The notes below the pieces were generated by a model. It did not search any database and was not told the DNA's origin. It worked only from the letters and a program-made list of their open reading frames with translations. Of a DNA stretch of 64,000 nt, positions 10,055-22,257 are shown piece after piece. The translations under genes were made by a program, and so were the position numbers. Each line of letters starts with the position of its first letter. Position 1 is the stretch's first letter. The DNA is from Sceloporus undulatus (taxonomy: Eukaryota > Chordata > Lepidosauria > Squamata > Phrynosomatidae): contig NC_056525.1 in NCBI RefSeq assembly GCF_019175285.1, forward strand, positions 130,893,874 to 130,957,873, read 5' to 3'.

Positions 10055-11264
10055 TATATGCTGTTTAATTGTGTGGTACTAATATTTGATGCTCAGTTCT
10101 GACAATGAAAGGCATTGGACTGGAACGTTGGTATCCTGCTGGCCTTGACAGCATGTTGATAAAAATCTCCAGAAGTAGTGTCAGAGAGAAGTATATGTAT
10201 ATACTTACAGAATTTGATTAAGAGAAGTTCATAATACTGTATTGCCTTTTTTTCCTCCTCTTCAGTCATTCCCCTAGCTCTTTTTGACCATCATTTCCTG
10301 ACTTTTAGTCTGAGGCTGAGGGAAGTCTTATGTGAAGGTGTTCTGGAAAATTTATATTTAACTCACTCCAGGAAGAAAGGAGTGGCTATGCCTGCTGATG
10401 TTTGGTAGAAAGAGAATAGCAGCCATTTCTTATTGCTCATGCTGTTTTTGTCTAACTGGGAGGATGGTTTTAGATTTTTCTGCTGCTTTCCTTCTTTGCT
10501 TGCAGAGACGTGTGTACGCATGTTAAACACACAAGATGAATGTGTTTTTTTGTTCAAATATATGTGAATGTTGGTTCAAATATATTTGGAAGTGAAACAT
10601 AGTATATATAGTTACAAAATGGCTTTACATGCTTGAGTTTTTAAACTATCTTGGGTCAAAATCTGATTCTGACACTTGTTTAAATTGTTTATATTATATG
10701 TCATTGGTTCCTAGACTCTGTGCTTCTATGCCCCATGCATTGCAGCGAAATCACAGAGGTGCACAATGGGATATTTTAATCTGGCTTCCCACTTTTTTTA
10801 CCTGGGTCAGCTATGCTGGGTAGAGGAAGCAGAAGTGAAGAAGAGGAGGGTGGTGGCATAGCCCATATTCAGCAGTGTTATTTTTCCTTTACTCTCTGAA
10901 TCCCTGAAACCTGAATCCCATTGTGGTAGAAAACAGGATATAAATCCTTGGAATAACTAAATAAATAAACCTATCAGATCTCCTTCAAGAAAAAGCTGCT
11001 CTTGTCCACCTGATTTCCCAATATGTTGCTTGTTTGTTTTTACTTTAGAAAATTTGGCAACACCCCTTAACATACAAATTACTTGGAATTATGTTGAAGG
11101 CCCTGGAGATCATGGGGGAAAATCACAGCTTGATTTTGGCAGCAGGTGGTACTTGCTAGACCTGTGATGCTGATAGCTGAGAATATGCTATGCTTCCATG
11201 TCTCATGGATTGTATTTTTCAAGAGCAGAATTGGAAAGGTCTCTGGTTTGTACAAACCGGAAAG
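10055..11264. other. Intron 1, no recognised element
   Basis: AT-rich intron sequence. A TAAATAAATAAACC stretch near 10960 resembles a LINE or SINE tail but has no attached body that I recognise. Confidence 0.4.
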
Positions 11265-11642
11265 TACTGTATATACTCATGTATAAGTCTAGAAATTTTA
11301 GTCAAAAAATTGACCCCCAAAAGCTAGGTCGATTTATCCATGGGTCAATGTAAACACTATACTTTAACTCTTATTAAATAGGGAACTATCCTCTGGTGAA
11401 AGGCAAGATTTCAATTTTCCTGGAAGCACTGTCCTCCCTCTATTCTTCCATCCAGTCTTTACCCAAAAAAGTTATACCTGCCATAATTTTGTAGGTTCTT
11501 TGACATTGTTTTCCTTTGGTTCATTATCTAGATCCTTTGTTACATGACCTATCCAAGGGTCATATGAAGAACCATAATTTTGCCCCAAAAACCTGCCCTC
11601 GACTTATACATGAGGTCTACTTATAATCGAGTATATATGGTA
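11265..11642. mobile_element. MITE with TACTGTATATACTCATG termini (family C), copy 1
   Basis: The left end TACTGTATATACTCATGTAT and the right end ATAATCGAGTATATATGGTA are inverted complements. Inside each end, AAGTC(TAGA) and GACTTATACATGAGG extend the similarity. It is 378 bp long and non-coding. Other copies: 14012-14775 (opposite orientation, longer), 31984-32098 (one end) and 39752 on (one end). The superfamily is not assigned. Confidence 0.72.
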
Positions 11643-12752
11643 GGTAGGGCTTAGATACAATAGAGTGAAGAAGCAAAGTCTTTGATGCTGACATGGTTAC
11701 TAAGTTTTTAGGACATAAATACTTACTAAATTGTTTGGACCTAACTATGAATTTAATAAAAATGGAACTGTTAGGTATTTCATTTGGCCTAGCAGAGCTG
11801 TGAAAAAAATTACTGGGACACTAAGGGCACTGTGAACTGAGGAAGTTTGGAAACCTCTGTTTTATGTGGAAAGCCCTATAAATTGATTCTAGGCACGTCA
11901 GGTTAACGTTTCCTTTGTATATATCCCATGGAGTTAAATATTATTTATCTAAACCAGACATTGTATATTGTGTTCTGCAGAAATGAGCAAAGTTGTACCT
12001 GAGAGCAAAAGCATGTGTCACACGTTCACTTTTTCGGGGGAAATCCTGCTACTGCTGTATTGTTTTCTCTGGCAGCATCTGCTTCTTCCTTCTTAGATTA
12101 ATCACAGATATGATTTCACCCACCTGGGGATTGTACAGTGATCAGAAAGAAACCCATAAGTAGTCAGATTTTAATGTGATGGTGCAACAGAGAACAAAGC
12201 CAGCGGAATAACCAAACATTTTGCAACGTGTACTGAAAAATTCAAGAAATTAAGGTGTGTATGGTTTGTCACTCCTGAAGATATTCACAGAAACACAGGG
12301 AGTGAGCTTTTTTTTATTCAGTTCTTCAGTGATATAGCACTTCCAAGTGGCTAAAATTCTTCAAGTAGGCCAAAGAGTGCAGTAGTTTTAGAAGTTCAGT
12401 ACATAACCATGATTTCAAATAATAAGTAATTACCTATTCATCTAGAAAAAGCTCTTTTCAAAACTGACTTTTTTTTTAGAATACCCAGTTTTTTGGAAGG
12501 CCTTGGTGGAGTTGTGAGAAATTACCGGTACATTGTCTAAAGGAGAGAATTAGAGGACATTGCAGGGCACCTCTGTTTACTCATGGCGACCTCAGATCAG
12601 AGTTTGTTGCTAATTACAAATTCATTTGTTATCGTCTTTAGCAGGGCAAATTGTAACTTATGGGTGGATTTTATTTGTTAAATAGAACTTACTAACACAA
12701 TTTAAACTTTAAGCTTTGAAAGAACTTCAGAGATCTTTCTCTTTTTATCTTC
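11643..12752. other. Intron 1, no recognised element
   Basis: AT-rich sequence without a recognised exon, repeat or RNA gene. Confidence 0.4.
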
Positions 12753-12897
12753 AATGATATTCTTGCAGACAAGCTGGTGAAATGTAGGCCAGACAATGGT
12801 ACTGTTGGGTGGATTTGTAATTGGTAGACCAACCAAACCCAAAAGGTGCTCACCAATGGCTCTTCTTTATCCTGGAGAGAAGTTACTAGTGGCTTTC
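12753..12897 (+). mobile_element. CR1 internal fragment (RT region)
   Basis: GACAAGCTGGTGAAATGTAG through CCAATGGCTCTTCTTTATCC parallels the CR1 RT region at 18538-18650 (ANKLVKCGLDKGT to LNNGSFSSWRE). Both ends are missing. Confidence 0.78.
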
Positions 12898-12939
12898 AAA
12901 ACCACACATAGATACTGGAAATAATATGGCCTGGATTAT

Positions 12940-13753
12940 TCTGAATTTGGTATTTAATGATATATCTTTATGCTTGAAGATCTTATCTAGTTCCTTCATA
13001 GCTGCCTTCCAAGTCTAAATCTTCTTCTGATTTATTGGCTATAGTCTCCATTTTTATTAATGACTGAGCCAAAGTATAGAAACTTTATTTCAATGTCATC
13101 ATTGCTTACTTTACAATTATGCAAATAATCTGTCATCATTATTTTTGTCGTTTTAATACTCACCTGTAACTCTGCTTATGCACTTTCTTCCTTAACATTC
13201 ATTAACAGTTTTTCCAAGTTTTTGTTATTTTTTGCAAGTATTATGGTGTAATCTTCACATCTTGATTTTACTTCTTTGCATCTTGATTTACTTCCTCCAA
13301 TTTTCATCCTTGTTTATCATGAGTCCACTCCTGCTTTCCATATGAGATGTTCTGCATATAAATTAAACAGGTAATGTGATAAAATGCTGACTTGTCTGAT
13401 CCCATTGCTGATGGAAAACCATTCAGTTTCTCCAGTTGTCTCTTTGCAATGGCCTCTGGTTAAAAGTGTAGGTTACACATGAAAACACTAAGGTGTTATG
13501 ACACACCTACTTCTTTTAGAGAGAGACATACTTTCTCACGATTTTGTTTGTTTAATTTATATCCTGTCTTTCTCCCAAGATGGGAATCACAGTCAACACA
13601 ATGAAAGTCTTTGCTATAATCTGTTAAACCCATATTAATGTTCTCCTGAAATTCTTTGGTGCATTCCGTTATGTAGTGCATGTTTGCAATGCCATCCCTT
13701 TTCTGAAACCAGCTTGGACATCTGGCATTTCTCACTCTACATATGGTCGGTCG

Positions 13754-13784
<31 letters not shown>

Positions 13785-13915
13785 GGTAAAATCTTGGGCA
13801 TCATTTTACTTGCATGGCAGATGAGTGTAATAGTTTGATGGTTACTACAATCCTTGATGTTCCTTTTCTTGGGGTCTGGAATATATTTCGAGTGTTTCCA
13901 GCCTGTAAGATATTA
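12940..13915 (-). mobile_element. BovB/RTE LINE remnant, very worn
   Basis: Antisense pieces match the BovB copy at 6990-7560 in order: a TCTTCATATCTGCATAT-like RT segment (13330-13370), the AACCATTCAGTTTCTCC block (13418-13440), and the FQENINMGLTDYSKDFH piece of the frame 13804-13496. (CGGT)n and (CT)n runs interrupt it at 13745-13785, and a TTTATATCCTGTCTTTCTCC tail-like insert lies near 13555-13585. It is much older than the copy at 6285. Confidence 0.65.
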
Positions 13916-14011
13916 TTTTGTTTTCCATATTAATTGACATATTTTTACTAGAATTTGAATGCATTCCATTTAAATAGCTTGAAAGAACTGAATTGGTATG
14001 TTTCTGGTGAT

Positions 14012-14775
14012 TTACCATATGTACCCAACTATAAGTCAACCTAATGTGTAAATTGAGGGCAGGGTTTGGGGCCCAAATTATGGATTTTGGAATGACTTGT
14101 GCCTACGTGAAGGATAAAACAGAGGCATGCAGCAAAGGAAAATAATGTGAAAGAACTTCGGCAGGCTTAACTTTTTGTGCTCACCCTAAAGGCTGGATAA
14201 ATGAGAACTATGGTAAATTGGGGCTGTGTGATGTGCTGGGAAGGTGACCAGGAACAGGTGGGGTTAAGAAAATGTACTTATGCACAAGTCATTCCAAAAT
14301 ACATAATTTGGGCCCCAAACCCTGCACATCATAAAGGATCAAGAGGCAAAGCAAAGAAAAAGGCAGTAATGTTAGTAGTCATGGTAGCCTTTAATATTAC
14401 TATGATAATTTTGTCTGATTTTAGCCCAGGGAAGTTGACAAACATACACAGATGTCTTATTCAGATCCTTTAAAGCCCAATGTTGGTGCCCCTTTGATGA
14501 GAAGCAGCCAAAGATCTCCTACTGTTGCCATTTTCCCACCCAGGTATTCAAAAAGATCAGATGTGATGCTGTGGCAGAGAAAACAGAGGAGGTTGGTGCT
14601 GTTTTTAGATGCTCACAGGACTGACTAACTCTTGCCTTTCACCACTCTATTGAGAAAAGAGGGTGGTTCTTTTTCTAATAAAAGTTAAAGAACAGTATTT
14701 ACACTGACTCATGGATAAGTTGACCCAAGTTTTTTGAGACAAATTTTGACTAACATTTCTAGACTATGTACAGCA
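14012..14775. mobile_element. Family C MITE, long copy
   Basis: The left end TACCATATGTACCCAACTAT corresponds to the right end of the 11265 copy. The segment near 14710-14770 (ATGGATAAGTTGACCC, then TGACTAACATTTCTAGACTA) corresponds to its left end, so this copy lies in the opposite orientation. It is about twice as long and shares little of the centre, suggesting a longer progenitor. Confidence 0.6.
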
Positions 14776-15116
14776 TTTCTCTTAAGCACTGTGAGATTCT
14801 CAAACATACACCTCAATTAATAAAACCCTTGAGAATGAAGGATTTTTGGACATGCCGTGGTTACTGACTAGACAGAAGTTTAACATGTTAGGTTATTTAC
14901 AGAAGGTTTACTAGAACCAAAACATACATATTCACAGCATAAAACAAATAAGCTGCCTGTGGAAAGAATAGCACCAAGACTGGAAGTAACTGCAGATAAT
15001 TTTCAGAGCTCCCTCTCAATTCAGTAGAATATAGGATAACCCTTTGCGTTTAGGTTTTCAGGGTCTCAGCCAAAGTCCTTCAACAGAAGCCTTGAAGATT
15101 TAGATTGCTACACTGA

Positions 15117-15172
15117 GATGTGTGTGTATGAGCTTTCAAGTCATCTGTCGACTTATGGTGACCCCCTGAAAA
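15117..15172 (-). mobile_element. Sauria-type SINE fragment
   Basis: TTTCAAGTCATCTGTCGACT then TATGGTGACCCC matches the antisense 3' body of squamate tRNA-derived SINEs (CTTCAAGTCGTTTCYGACTTATGGCGACC). No A/B box is left. Confidence 0.55.
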
Positions 15173-15710
15173 CATACATAAGTAGAAAGAGTTTAGCTTG
15201 AGACCTGAATGGTAGTAAAGACTGGAGCAGGTAGATTTATCTGAAGGAGGGATTGTACAACTGATACCCACCACAGAAAAAGGCTCTTTCTATACTTACA
15301 GGAATACACTTAACCCCTGGAAGCAGGAGACAGGCTTCAGATGGTAATTGCTTTTTGTCATTCTGCCTAGGGAGTTCTGAGATATGAAACCCTCTTCCCC
15401 ACAAAAATTTCTAAGGTCTCTTCTGATGAAGGGCTTAATTTCTGGAAAGGGTGATATGTGAACATGTTCCTTTAATTAACTGCTGTTCAGAATTTTGGGA
15501 GTAGTGTAGCCTCTTGTGGGAGGCAGAAACAAGAAATCTAAATGTTGCACTTTCAGACTCCACTGAGTTTTGAGGGGCAGTTTCCCAACTGCCTTCACAT
15601 TAAACATTTTCATCATGTCATCTGTCCTCGTCCAAAGTCACCTTTATAATCTAATCTGATCCAAAACTTCAAATGGGATTGCTTTGATGGGATACCCTCT
15701 AGTACCACTA

Positions 15711-15924
15711 AGGCCTGTTACAGACTGCCAAAATAAAGCTGCTTCGAGTCTCTTTGGAGGTATGCTATTTAAATGATGCATGGGTCCTAAGAGTCTGGAG
15801 GTCGCACCAAAGCCACACTCCAGCTTTTGGTGCAGCTTCCGGATTCCTAGGATACATGCATCATTTAAATAGCATACCTCCAAAGAGACACGATAAGCTT
15901 TATTTTGGCAGTCTGTAACAGGCC
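15711..15924. mobile_element. Harbinger-like MITE, copy 2
   Basis: GGCCTGTTACAGACTGCC at the left pairs with GGCAGTCTGTAACAGGCC at the right. The inner AAATAAAGCTGCTTCGAG and the central ATGATGCATGGGTCC palindrome match the copy at 424. Flanks TAA and CAA are compatible with a worn 3-bp duplication. Confidence 0.82.
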
Positions 15925-17420
15925 CAAGTCTTGGGCCATGCCTAGTAGCAGACAATTAGAAACTGGAAGAATAAAGACAATCCCAAAAATCAAATATTAA
16001 ACCAAGAATGCATCTATAATGTATCACAAATGTCCAGTCTACCAAAACATTAGTTCTGCAAGCCAGGTACTTATGTCTAACTGCTACATCTCCTTGCCAT
16101 CTTGTTCTATATGCTAAAATCACATATAGATAATGCAGGAACTATGTGTTTGTTGTCCTTTCACTTGTTTATCTTTCTCTTCCTCTTCACCAGCACACCT
16201 CTGATCTGGTCATTTGTTGTATTTTATGTAATATAAAAATAAAACCATTGGAAGTACTGAATTTATAAAGAAAATCCAAAACTTAATTAATATATATTTG
16301 AACATGTGCGCCTGAAAATTTTGATGCATCTATTTAAACATTAAACAGTATATAGTATAGGTAGATGAGTTTTTATTTTGTTTTTGTTCTGTGAGGAGAA
16401 TCTTGGTTGTAAGATTTCAATTCACAGATAGCAATTTTACAAAGGGATTTTGTCTGTGAAAGGATTATCTCAAGCAGGAAAAATCTGATGTGGTCTCATG
16501 GTGGTTTATCTGTTTCAATCTTTCATATCCTCACAGGCAGATTCCCCCCCCCCTCCCCACCTCTTCTTACTATTTTTACTCTCTCTCTCTTTCTCTGAGT
16601 ATGTGTACTTTAGCCTTTCTATCTGTAGGCCTGAGTTGAGACACAGCAAAAAACCTACACTGAGCATATCTAGCCAGAGGTTTATGAACGATCAGGGAAA
16701 TGCCTTCTCTCTGAGCTTCTCTTTCTTGCACATCTTGCCTCCTGGCTTCCTCGGAGCAGGAAGTCTGATCTTTCTGACTACTACGAGAGACTAAAGATTC
16801 CTCCTCAGCCTGTCTCTTGTTTTCCTCTCACTTTTTCATGCTTCATAGACTTGTGGGGAAGGCATTCTCACCTGGGCTATGACCTGTTTCCTTCTCTCAG
16901 TCAGTTATGCTCCTGAATATCCTGATTGGCTATCCTGTATCTTTACATAGCATTCCACAGTGAGAAGACCTGTATTTCTTCCATTGATAGCCTCCAGAAA
17001 ATGTAGGGAGTCTTGCATCCATCTTGGCTTTTAAATGGCTACTCAAGAACAGGGCCTTTTGACTGAATAGTTGTTGCTACCACAGGTATGGACTTAACTG
17101 GGTGGATGGCACTTAACCAGGTAAAGATTTCTCTTCCATTTTCTGTAGTCTTACAAAATAAGAGTTTTGTGGCACTGTAAAGAAAGTGCAGTGCATGTAC
17201 TTTCAAAGGATATAGTTCACTTAGTCAGGTACATTAATTGGTATTTCAATGAAGAGGTGAATATATGCCATGGGTACAGAGAAGAGAAGAGATGTAGATC
17301 AGCATGGACAGAAGCTGCCTTGAAGACTGGTTTCTAAAGTGACTTTTGGCTGTATAATTTATTTGAGGATGTTTTTGTAATAGGATATTCTGCTGTGATC
17401 TCTTTCCCTTTTTCTTCCAG
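15925..17420. other. Distal intron 1
   Basis: No transposon recognised. A (C)n/(TC)n pyrimidine patch lies at 16543-16600. The exon 2 polypyrimidine tract and acceptor (TTTCTTCCAG) end it. Confidence 0.45.
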
Positions 17421-17492
17421 TATATTGGCAGCCTAGATGTACCCAGACCAAACAGCAGAGTAGAGATTGTGACTGCTATGAGACGCATTCGG
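17421..17492 (+). CDS. NOS1AP: NOS1AP-family adaptor, coding exon 2 (PTB domain)
   Basis: Bounded by TTTCTTCCAG and GTAAGT and phase 0 at both ends, it encodes 24 residues: YIGSLDVPRPNSRVEIV then TAMRRIR. This is the first strand and following helix of the PTB fold, nearly identical to the human protein, as I recall it, with one A-to-T and one V-to-I change. It joins exon 1 (…FEAK) in frame to give the diagnostic FEAKYIGSLDVPRP. The exon is fully open and conserved, which argues against a dead locus. Intron 1 is about 15.8 kb, far shorter than the very long first intron of human NOS1AP. Confidence 0.96.
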
Positions 17493-18494
17493 GTAAGTAA
17501 TGACACTGTTTTGATTACAGCCTCTTCTGTATCTCTCAAACAAAGTGGGGTGCCTGGTTCATGATATCTTTTTAGATGGTGTGGCAAGCATGAGTGCTCC
17601 TTTCTTTCTCTTCTTCTTCGTGGTCTCTGTGACTCACATAATTGGGTATTCTTGCACCTGCACAGGACACCTTGGCATCTTCTAGAATAGCTAGGCAAGA
17701 TTTTTGGCAGTATCTCCACCCACCCATAGCTCTAGCCCCACTGTTCCTGCTCATTTGCTTCAGTTCCTTTTCATCCGCTGCATGAGCAGCATCCAGGAAC
17801 CTCTCTAGCAATCTTTCCTCATAAATGTAATGGTTATTTTCTTGACTTGGCTACATTATGACAATTCTGCTTCTCCTCAGTTTTTGGCATAATTTTGATT
17901 TTCTGGTAAGGATTTGGCTTGTGTTTTACTATTCTCAGCTTGGTTTGGTATTCTTCTGGTAACTAACTTGGCTTGTTAACAAACTGCATGTCTTCTGCTC
18001 CTTCTCTGTAATGGTGTCCTCCACTTCTTTTTAGAGATGTGAAGACTATGAAACTAAATTAATGGGTGAGATGCCCATTCACTCTGTTTGTTTTGCCTCA
18101 GTGAGGCTCATAATACGGGATCTTGCACTCACTGTGAGCATTTACCTGACAAGTATGGAAGGATAGAGAATCCTGTTTGAAAGACTTGTTATATGAGGAA
18201 GCCTTAAAATTGCCTCAGCCAGCATTGGCTATGGTTTCCCACCATGAGCAGCTCCTATATTGTCTGCAGCCCATTTCTCTCAGAAGTAGCTGATTGAAAC
18301 TGAGACTCTTGGTTTTGAGTGGGTACAGTGTCTACTGTTTCAAGAGTGACTCTGGAATGTACTTCTCGTCAAGATGTTCTCCTGACTCCCAGTTTCTCTT
18401 TTCTACTTGAATCTTTTCCCTTGAAACTCTCAGGAAAGAGGAAAAAGCCTAAAAAGAGAAAGCATTCTAAACATTCTGATGCCATTATGCCAAA
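17493..18494. other. Start of intron 2
   Basis: Mostly unique-looking sequence up to the CR1 at 18495. No repeat recognised; the open frames on the minus strand are short and featureless. Confidence 0.4.
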
Positions 18495-19644
18495 CTAGCA
18501 CGATCTACTTCAATCATGGTTCCCCATGACATTCTTGCAAACAAGCTTGTAAAATGTGGGCTAGACAAAGGAACTGTTACATGGATCTGTAATTGGTTGA
18601 CCGGCCGAACCCAAAGGGTGCTCAACAATGGCTCCTTTTCATCATGGAGAGAAGTGACCAGTGGGGTCCCACAGGGCTCTGTCCTGGGCCCGGTGCTATT
18701 CAACATCTTTATCAATGACCGGGATGACAGAATTGGGAGCATACTTATCAAATTTGCAGATGACATCAAATTAGGGGGAATAGCTAATACCCCAGAGGAC
18801 AGGATCAAGATTCAAAATGACCTGAATAGACTAGAAAGCTGGGCCAAAGCTAACAAAATGAAATTCAACACGGAGAAATGTAAGGTATTGCACTTAGGGC
18901 GGAAAAATAAAATGCACAGATATAGGATGGGTGACACCTGGCTGAATGAAACTACGTGTGAAAGGGATCTAGGAGTCCAAGTAGACTACAAGTTGAACAT
19001 GAGTGAACAGTGTGATGCGGCAGCTAAAAAGGCCAATGCTATTTTAGGCTTCATCAATAGAAGTATAATGTCTAGATCAAGAGAAGTAATAGTGCCACTG
19101 TATTCTGCTCTGGTCAGGCCCCACCTAGAATATTGTGTCCAGTTCTGGGCACCACAATTCAGAAAGGACATTGAGAAACTGGAGCGTGTCCAAAGGAGGG
19201 CGACAAAAGTGGTGAAGGGTCTGGAAACCATGCCCTATGAGGAACGACTTAGGGAGTTGGGGATGTTTAGCCTGGAGAAAAGAAGGTTAAGAGGTGATAT
19301 GATAGCCCTGTTTAAATATTTGAAAGGATGTCATATTGAAGAGGGAGCAAGCTTGTTTTCTGCTGCTCCAGAGAACAGGACCCGGAACAATGGATGCAAG
19401 CTACAGGAAAAGAGATTCCATCTGAACATTAGGAGGAACTTCCTGACAGTAAGGGCTGTTCGACAGTGGAATGCACTTCCTCGGAAGGTGATAGAGTCTC
19501 CTTCCTTGGAGGTCTTTAAACAGAGGCTGGATGGCCATCTGTCAGGGATGCTTTGATCTGGATTTCCTGCATGGCAGGGGGTTGGACTGGATGGCCCTAG
19601 TGGTCTCTTCCAACTCTACGATTCTATGATTCTATGATTCTATG
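18495..19644 (+). mobile_element. CR1 LINE, 5'-truncated, long open RT frame
   Basis: A clean CR1 3' half starting inside the RT domain and ending in about three ATTCTATG units, the CR1 3' hallmark. It is the best-kept CR1 in the window; the copies at 28825, 30990, 44958 and 50490 are more worn. The endonuclease, ORF1 and 5' UTR are missing, so it cannot move by itself. Confidence 0.95.
18516..19556 (+). CDS. CR1 ORF2 C-terminal part (reverse transcriptase, 346 aa, no break)
   Basis: The frame is open for 346 codons. Motifs in order: VPHDILANKL at the start, SGVPQGSVLGPVLFNIFIND (residues 49-68), the catalytic FADD box at 80-83, CKVLHLGR, the DLGVQVDYKLNMSEQCDAAAK thumb region, [18 protein letters not shown], and the C-terminal [17 protein letters not shown]. 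The full CR1 ORF2 is near 900-1000 residues, so more than half is missing at the N-terminus. The ATG is just the first methionine in the truncated frame, not a true start. It lies inside intron 2 and is not host coding sequence. Confidence 0.93.
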   Translation: MVPHDILANKLVKCGLDKGTVTWICNWLTGRTQRVLNNGSFSSWREVTSGVPQGSVLGPVLFNIFINDRDDRIGSILIKFADDIKLGGIANTPEDRIKIQNDLNRLESWAKANKMKFNTEKCKVLHLGRKNKMHRYRMGDTWLNETTCERDLGVQVDYKLNMSEQCDAAAKKANAILGFINRSIMSRSREVIVPLYSALVRPHLEYCVQFWAPQFRKDIEKLERVQRRATKVVKGLETMPYEERLRELGMFSLEKRRLRGDMIALFKYLKGCHIEEGASLFSAAPENRTRNNGCKLQEKRFHLNIRRNFLTVRAVRQWNALPRKVIESPSLEVFKQRLDGHLSGML

Positions 19645-19847
19645 AATCTTCTGAACCACATAATTTAGATCTGTTGATAACTGTCTTCATCGACAGCTGT
19701 ACACCACTCCTTTCCAACTGAATCTCTGTGAATTGTGCAGGTTCAAGTCAGTTGGACATCTGAATGTGCATTTATAGTGTTTCCATAGTGGGCATGTTCA
19801 GATTGTTATCAAGTTTGGTTCTAATAAAATTTTGGGTGCATATGGTC

Positions 19848-20686
19848 TGTACTATGACCCCTGACTGACCTCATAGAGGACCCGCCATTAAGCCAAAGGC
19901 AAGGAGACCACGTAGGCAACTCACCTTGCCAAGTCAGAGTCCCTAGAAAAAGATGGAATTGGAAATTCTCCTCAGGAAGTTTGGGAGTCACCAAATCAGA
20001 ATCACCACTGCTTACCCAAGTAAGACAATAGACTCAGCCTCACACCTGATGAACCCAGTGATCAGCTTAATGACTCAGTAATCAAGTCGGATGTCCCTCC
20101 GAATTGTGTCCAGACCTAAATGCATTGTGCAACACATTATTTGCTCTTGGCTTAACAAAGTCCAAGCGATCAACACCTTTGTCTAGCAAGTCCCCCTAGC
20201 CTCCAGCTACGTTTTGCACTATAAGAACCCTGGGTTTTTGGACCCTCCTTGTGCTATCACCAGGTTGCAAGCTGGTCCACGCTAGTTTGAACTCTGATCT
20301 TAGCTCCCGCGGCCCTTTCCCCCGCACTCCTGCGGCCGTGATCCACTGTACATCCAAGCTTTATCAGACTTCCCGGAGAAGACTTCCAAGGTAGTATTCC
20401 CTAGTGGTTCCTCTCTTTCTCAAACCTATCCCCCTAACTCACCCATCCCCTGCTGAAGCATTGGATGTATGTGTGTGTGCGCGCTCCCCTTTTGCTGTGT
20501 GGTTTTCCCTGTGTTTTAATAAATGTTACCCTTTTAATTGGTATCAGCATCTCTTTCTCTTGGGGCTTGCTGGCGACCTCTGGTATACACTGTTGGGACC
20601 CGATTCCGGCACGTGGTTTTGTTAGGGCCTCCTCTCAGCTATATTTGAGCTAATTAAAATTCCCCTAAGCGAGAGACTTCCTAACA
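19848..20686 (+). mobile_element. LTR-like fossil (ERV/LTR kin)
   Basis: A block of about 840 bp running from TGTACTATGACC to CTTCCTAACA, with a TATA-like ACTATAAGAACC near 20217 and an AATAAA signal at about 20518. This is the TATA-then-polyA order expected of a U3-R-U5 unit. No direct-repeat partner, primer-binding site or clear target duplication was found, so it is probably a solo LTR. It lies directly left of the DIRS-like fossil; whether they are related is not known. Confidence 0.5.
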
Positions 20687-22060
20687 AGATCCTCCTGTGC
20701 ATCATGCTATATAGTTACTTGATTGCTTGGAAGTCAAGTGAGAATTCCGTTGCCACCATGTTGAGATATTGTTTGTTATTCCATGACCTACTCTTCCCAA
20801 TCTCCTGCTCTTGAGTATCGATGAAGATAAGTTTTGTCGCATCAATCCAAGCACAAATTCAGGGGTGATTCTCAATAGTGTGATGCTTTCAGAGACTGTC
20901 AAAGCCACCAATCTGTGCAAGACAAACATTATTCAACTCGCCATCATCAGTCTTGAGATGACTTCTATGGTAGACACCAGGATCCTTATTTTGTAGATTC
21001 TGGTTACCTCTACGGTGTTTCTTATTGCTGCATGTCCACGAACGTGCCCAACCGCTCCTTCCATGGCAGTCTCTTATTCCATGGCAGTCTCTTATTCTTC
21101 AGTCTGCCTATGTTGCACATGTGTGCATCAATGGTGTGTGAACCATGTGACGGTTCTCTACAGCCCTCCTCCACTCCAGCCCTCCTCTTTTGAGACCGCC
21201 TTTTTGTCTAAAAAAACAAAGCCTTGCTGCCATCGGGATGTTGCTGGGAGATTCCATTTATACCTGCCCTTGCCAATTTAGGAACAGACCAGCTAAGACG
21301 AGGCACATGAAAAGGAGTGCAAGGAGAGAGAGTATTTTAAAGAAAAACTTTATTCTAACTAAAGAAATTCTAGAGAAAAATGATATTACTACATGCAGGA
21401 ACAACTTGTCCTATAGGCACAAACAGAAAGTGTAAGTTACAGAATACAGTAATTTCAGCCAAACCAGTAAAATAAAAAAAATCCTAACACCACTGTATGC
21501 CTTCTTACTCTTATTCTTCTTCCAGGCCTTACTTTAGGTGGCAATGATCATCCTCTGGCCAGAGACAATTCTTCAACATGACTTCTGCTTCATGGTATCA
21601 GTACTCTTCAGAGTTCACCACCTTTTCTTGGAAGCCCCGCTCCTCTTCATTAAAACACTGTTTGCTTTTAAGGAAAAAGAGCCAGGACCAGGAGAAGAGG
21701 CTTCTCTTCCCCTCTTCTTCCCATATGATTTCCAACCTTTGGCAATAGGCTGGCCCAATACCAACATGATCGGGCTGTAATTACCATCGACACCAACACT
21801 GTCTACAAGGGGTATGTCATTGAGTTGGAGAGGTATCCCCTGACAGGGATAATCAACGTAATTCCCCTTTCCTATATTCTCTGTGACAAGGTTGCTACTT
21901 TGCTGTACAAAGGTGCTGTTGAACCTGTCCCTCTGATAGTGATCCATTGGGAGTTCTTCCAATATTTCATCATCAGTAAAGAGGAGGGAGTCTTCAATCC
22001 ATCCTGGACCTTAAAGATGTCAATGCCTACATTCCATACAGGGGCTTAGGGATGGTTATA

Positions 22061-22257
22061 CAGTGGGCCCTCCCCTTACGTGGGTATCCGTTCCGGATCC
22101 CTCCACATAAGGAGAAAACCGCATGTGCTTTAGCTCCATTAGAAGTAATGGGGCTTGTGTCCGTGGCGCGCAGCAGCATGTGCGTACCTCATTATTTCTT
22201 GCAGGGTGCACGAGGGGCTTTTCCAGCGTGGCTTTCAGAGTATGCTGAAAGACAGTG
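22061..22257. mobile_element. Tigger-like MITE (TA target) inside the DIRS fossil
   Basis: TA|CAGTGGGCCCTCCCCTTACG opens it, with GTATCCGTTCCGGATCC inside. This start resembles TcMar-Tigger/MER2 termini (CAGTTGNCCCTC…GGATNCGTTCCRGGACC). The right end AGACAGTG|TA is worn. Confidence 0.75.

Noticed and set aside
13745-13785. CGGT/CT repeats as regulatory array
   Set aside because: Simple repeats within a worn BovB copy; no supporting sign.
18516-19556. 346-aa frame as a host gene
   Set aside because: It is CR1 reverse transcriptase with the CR1 3' tail attached.
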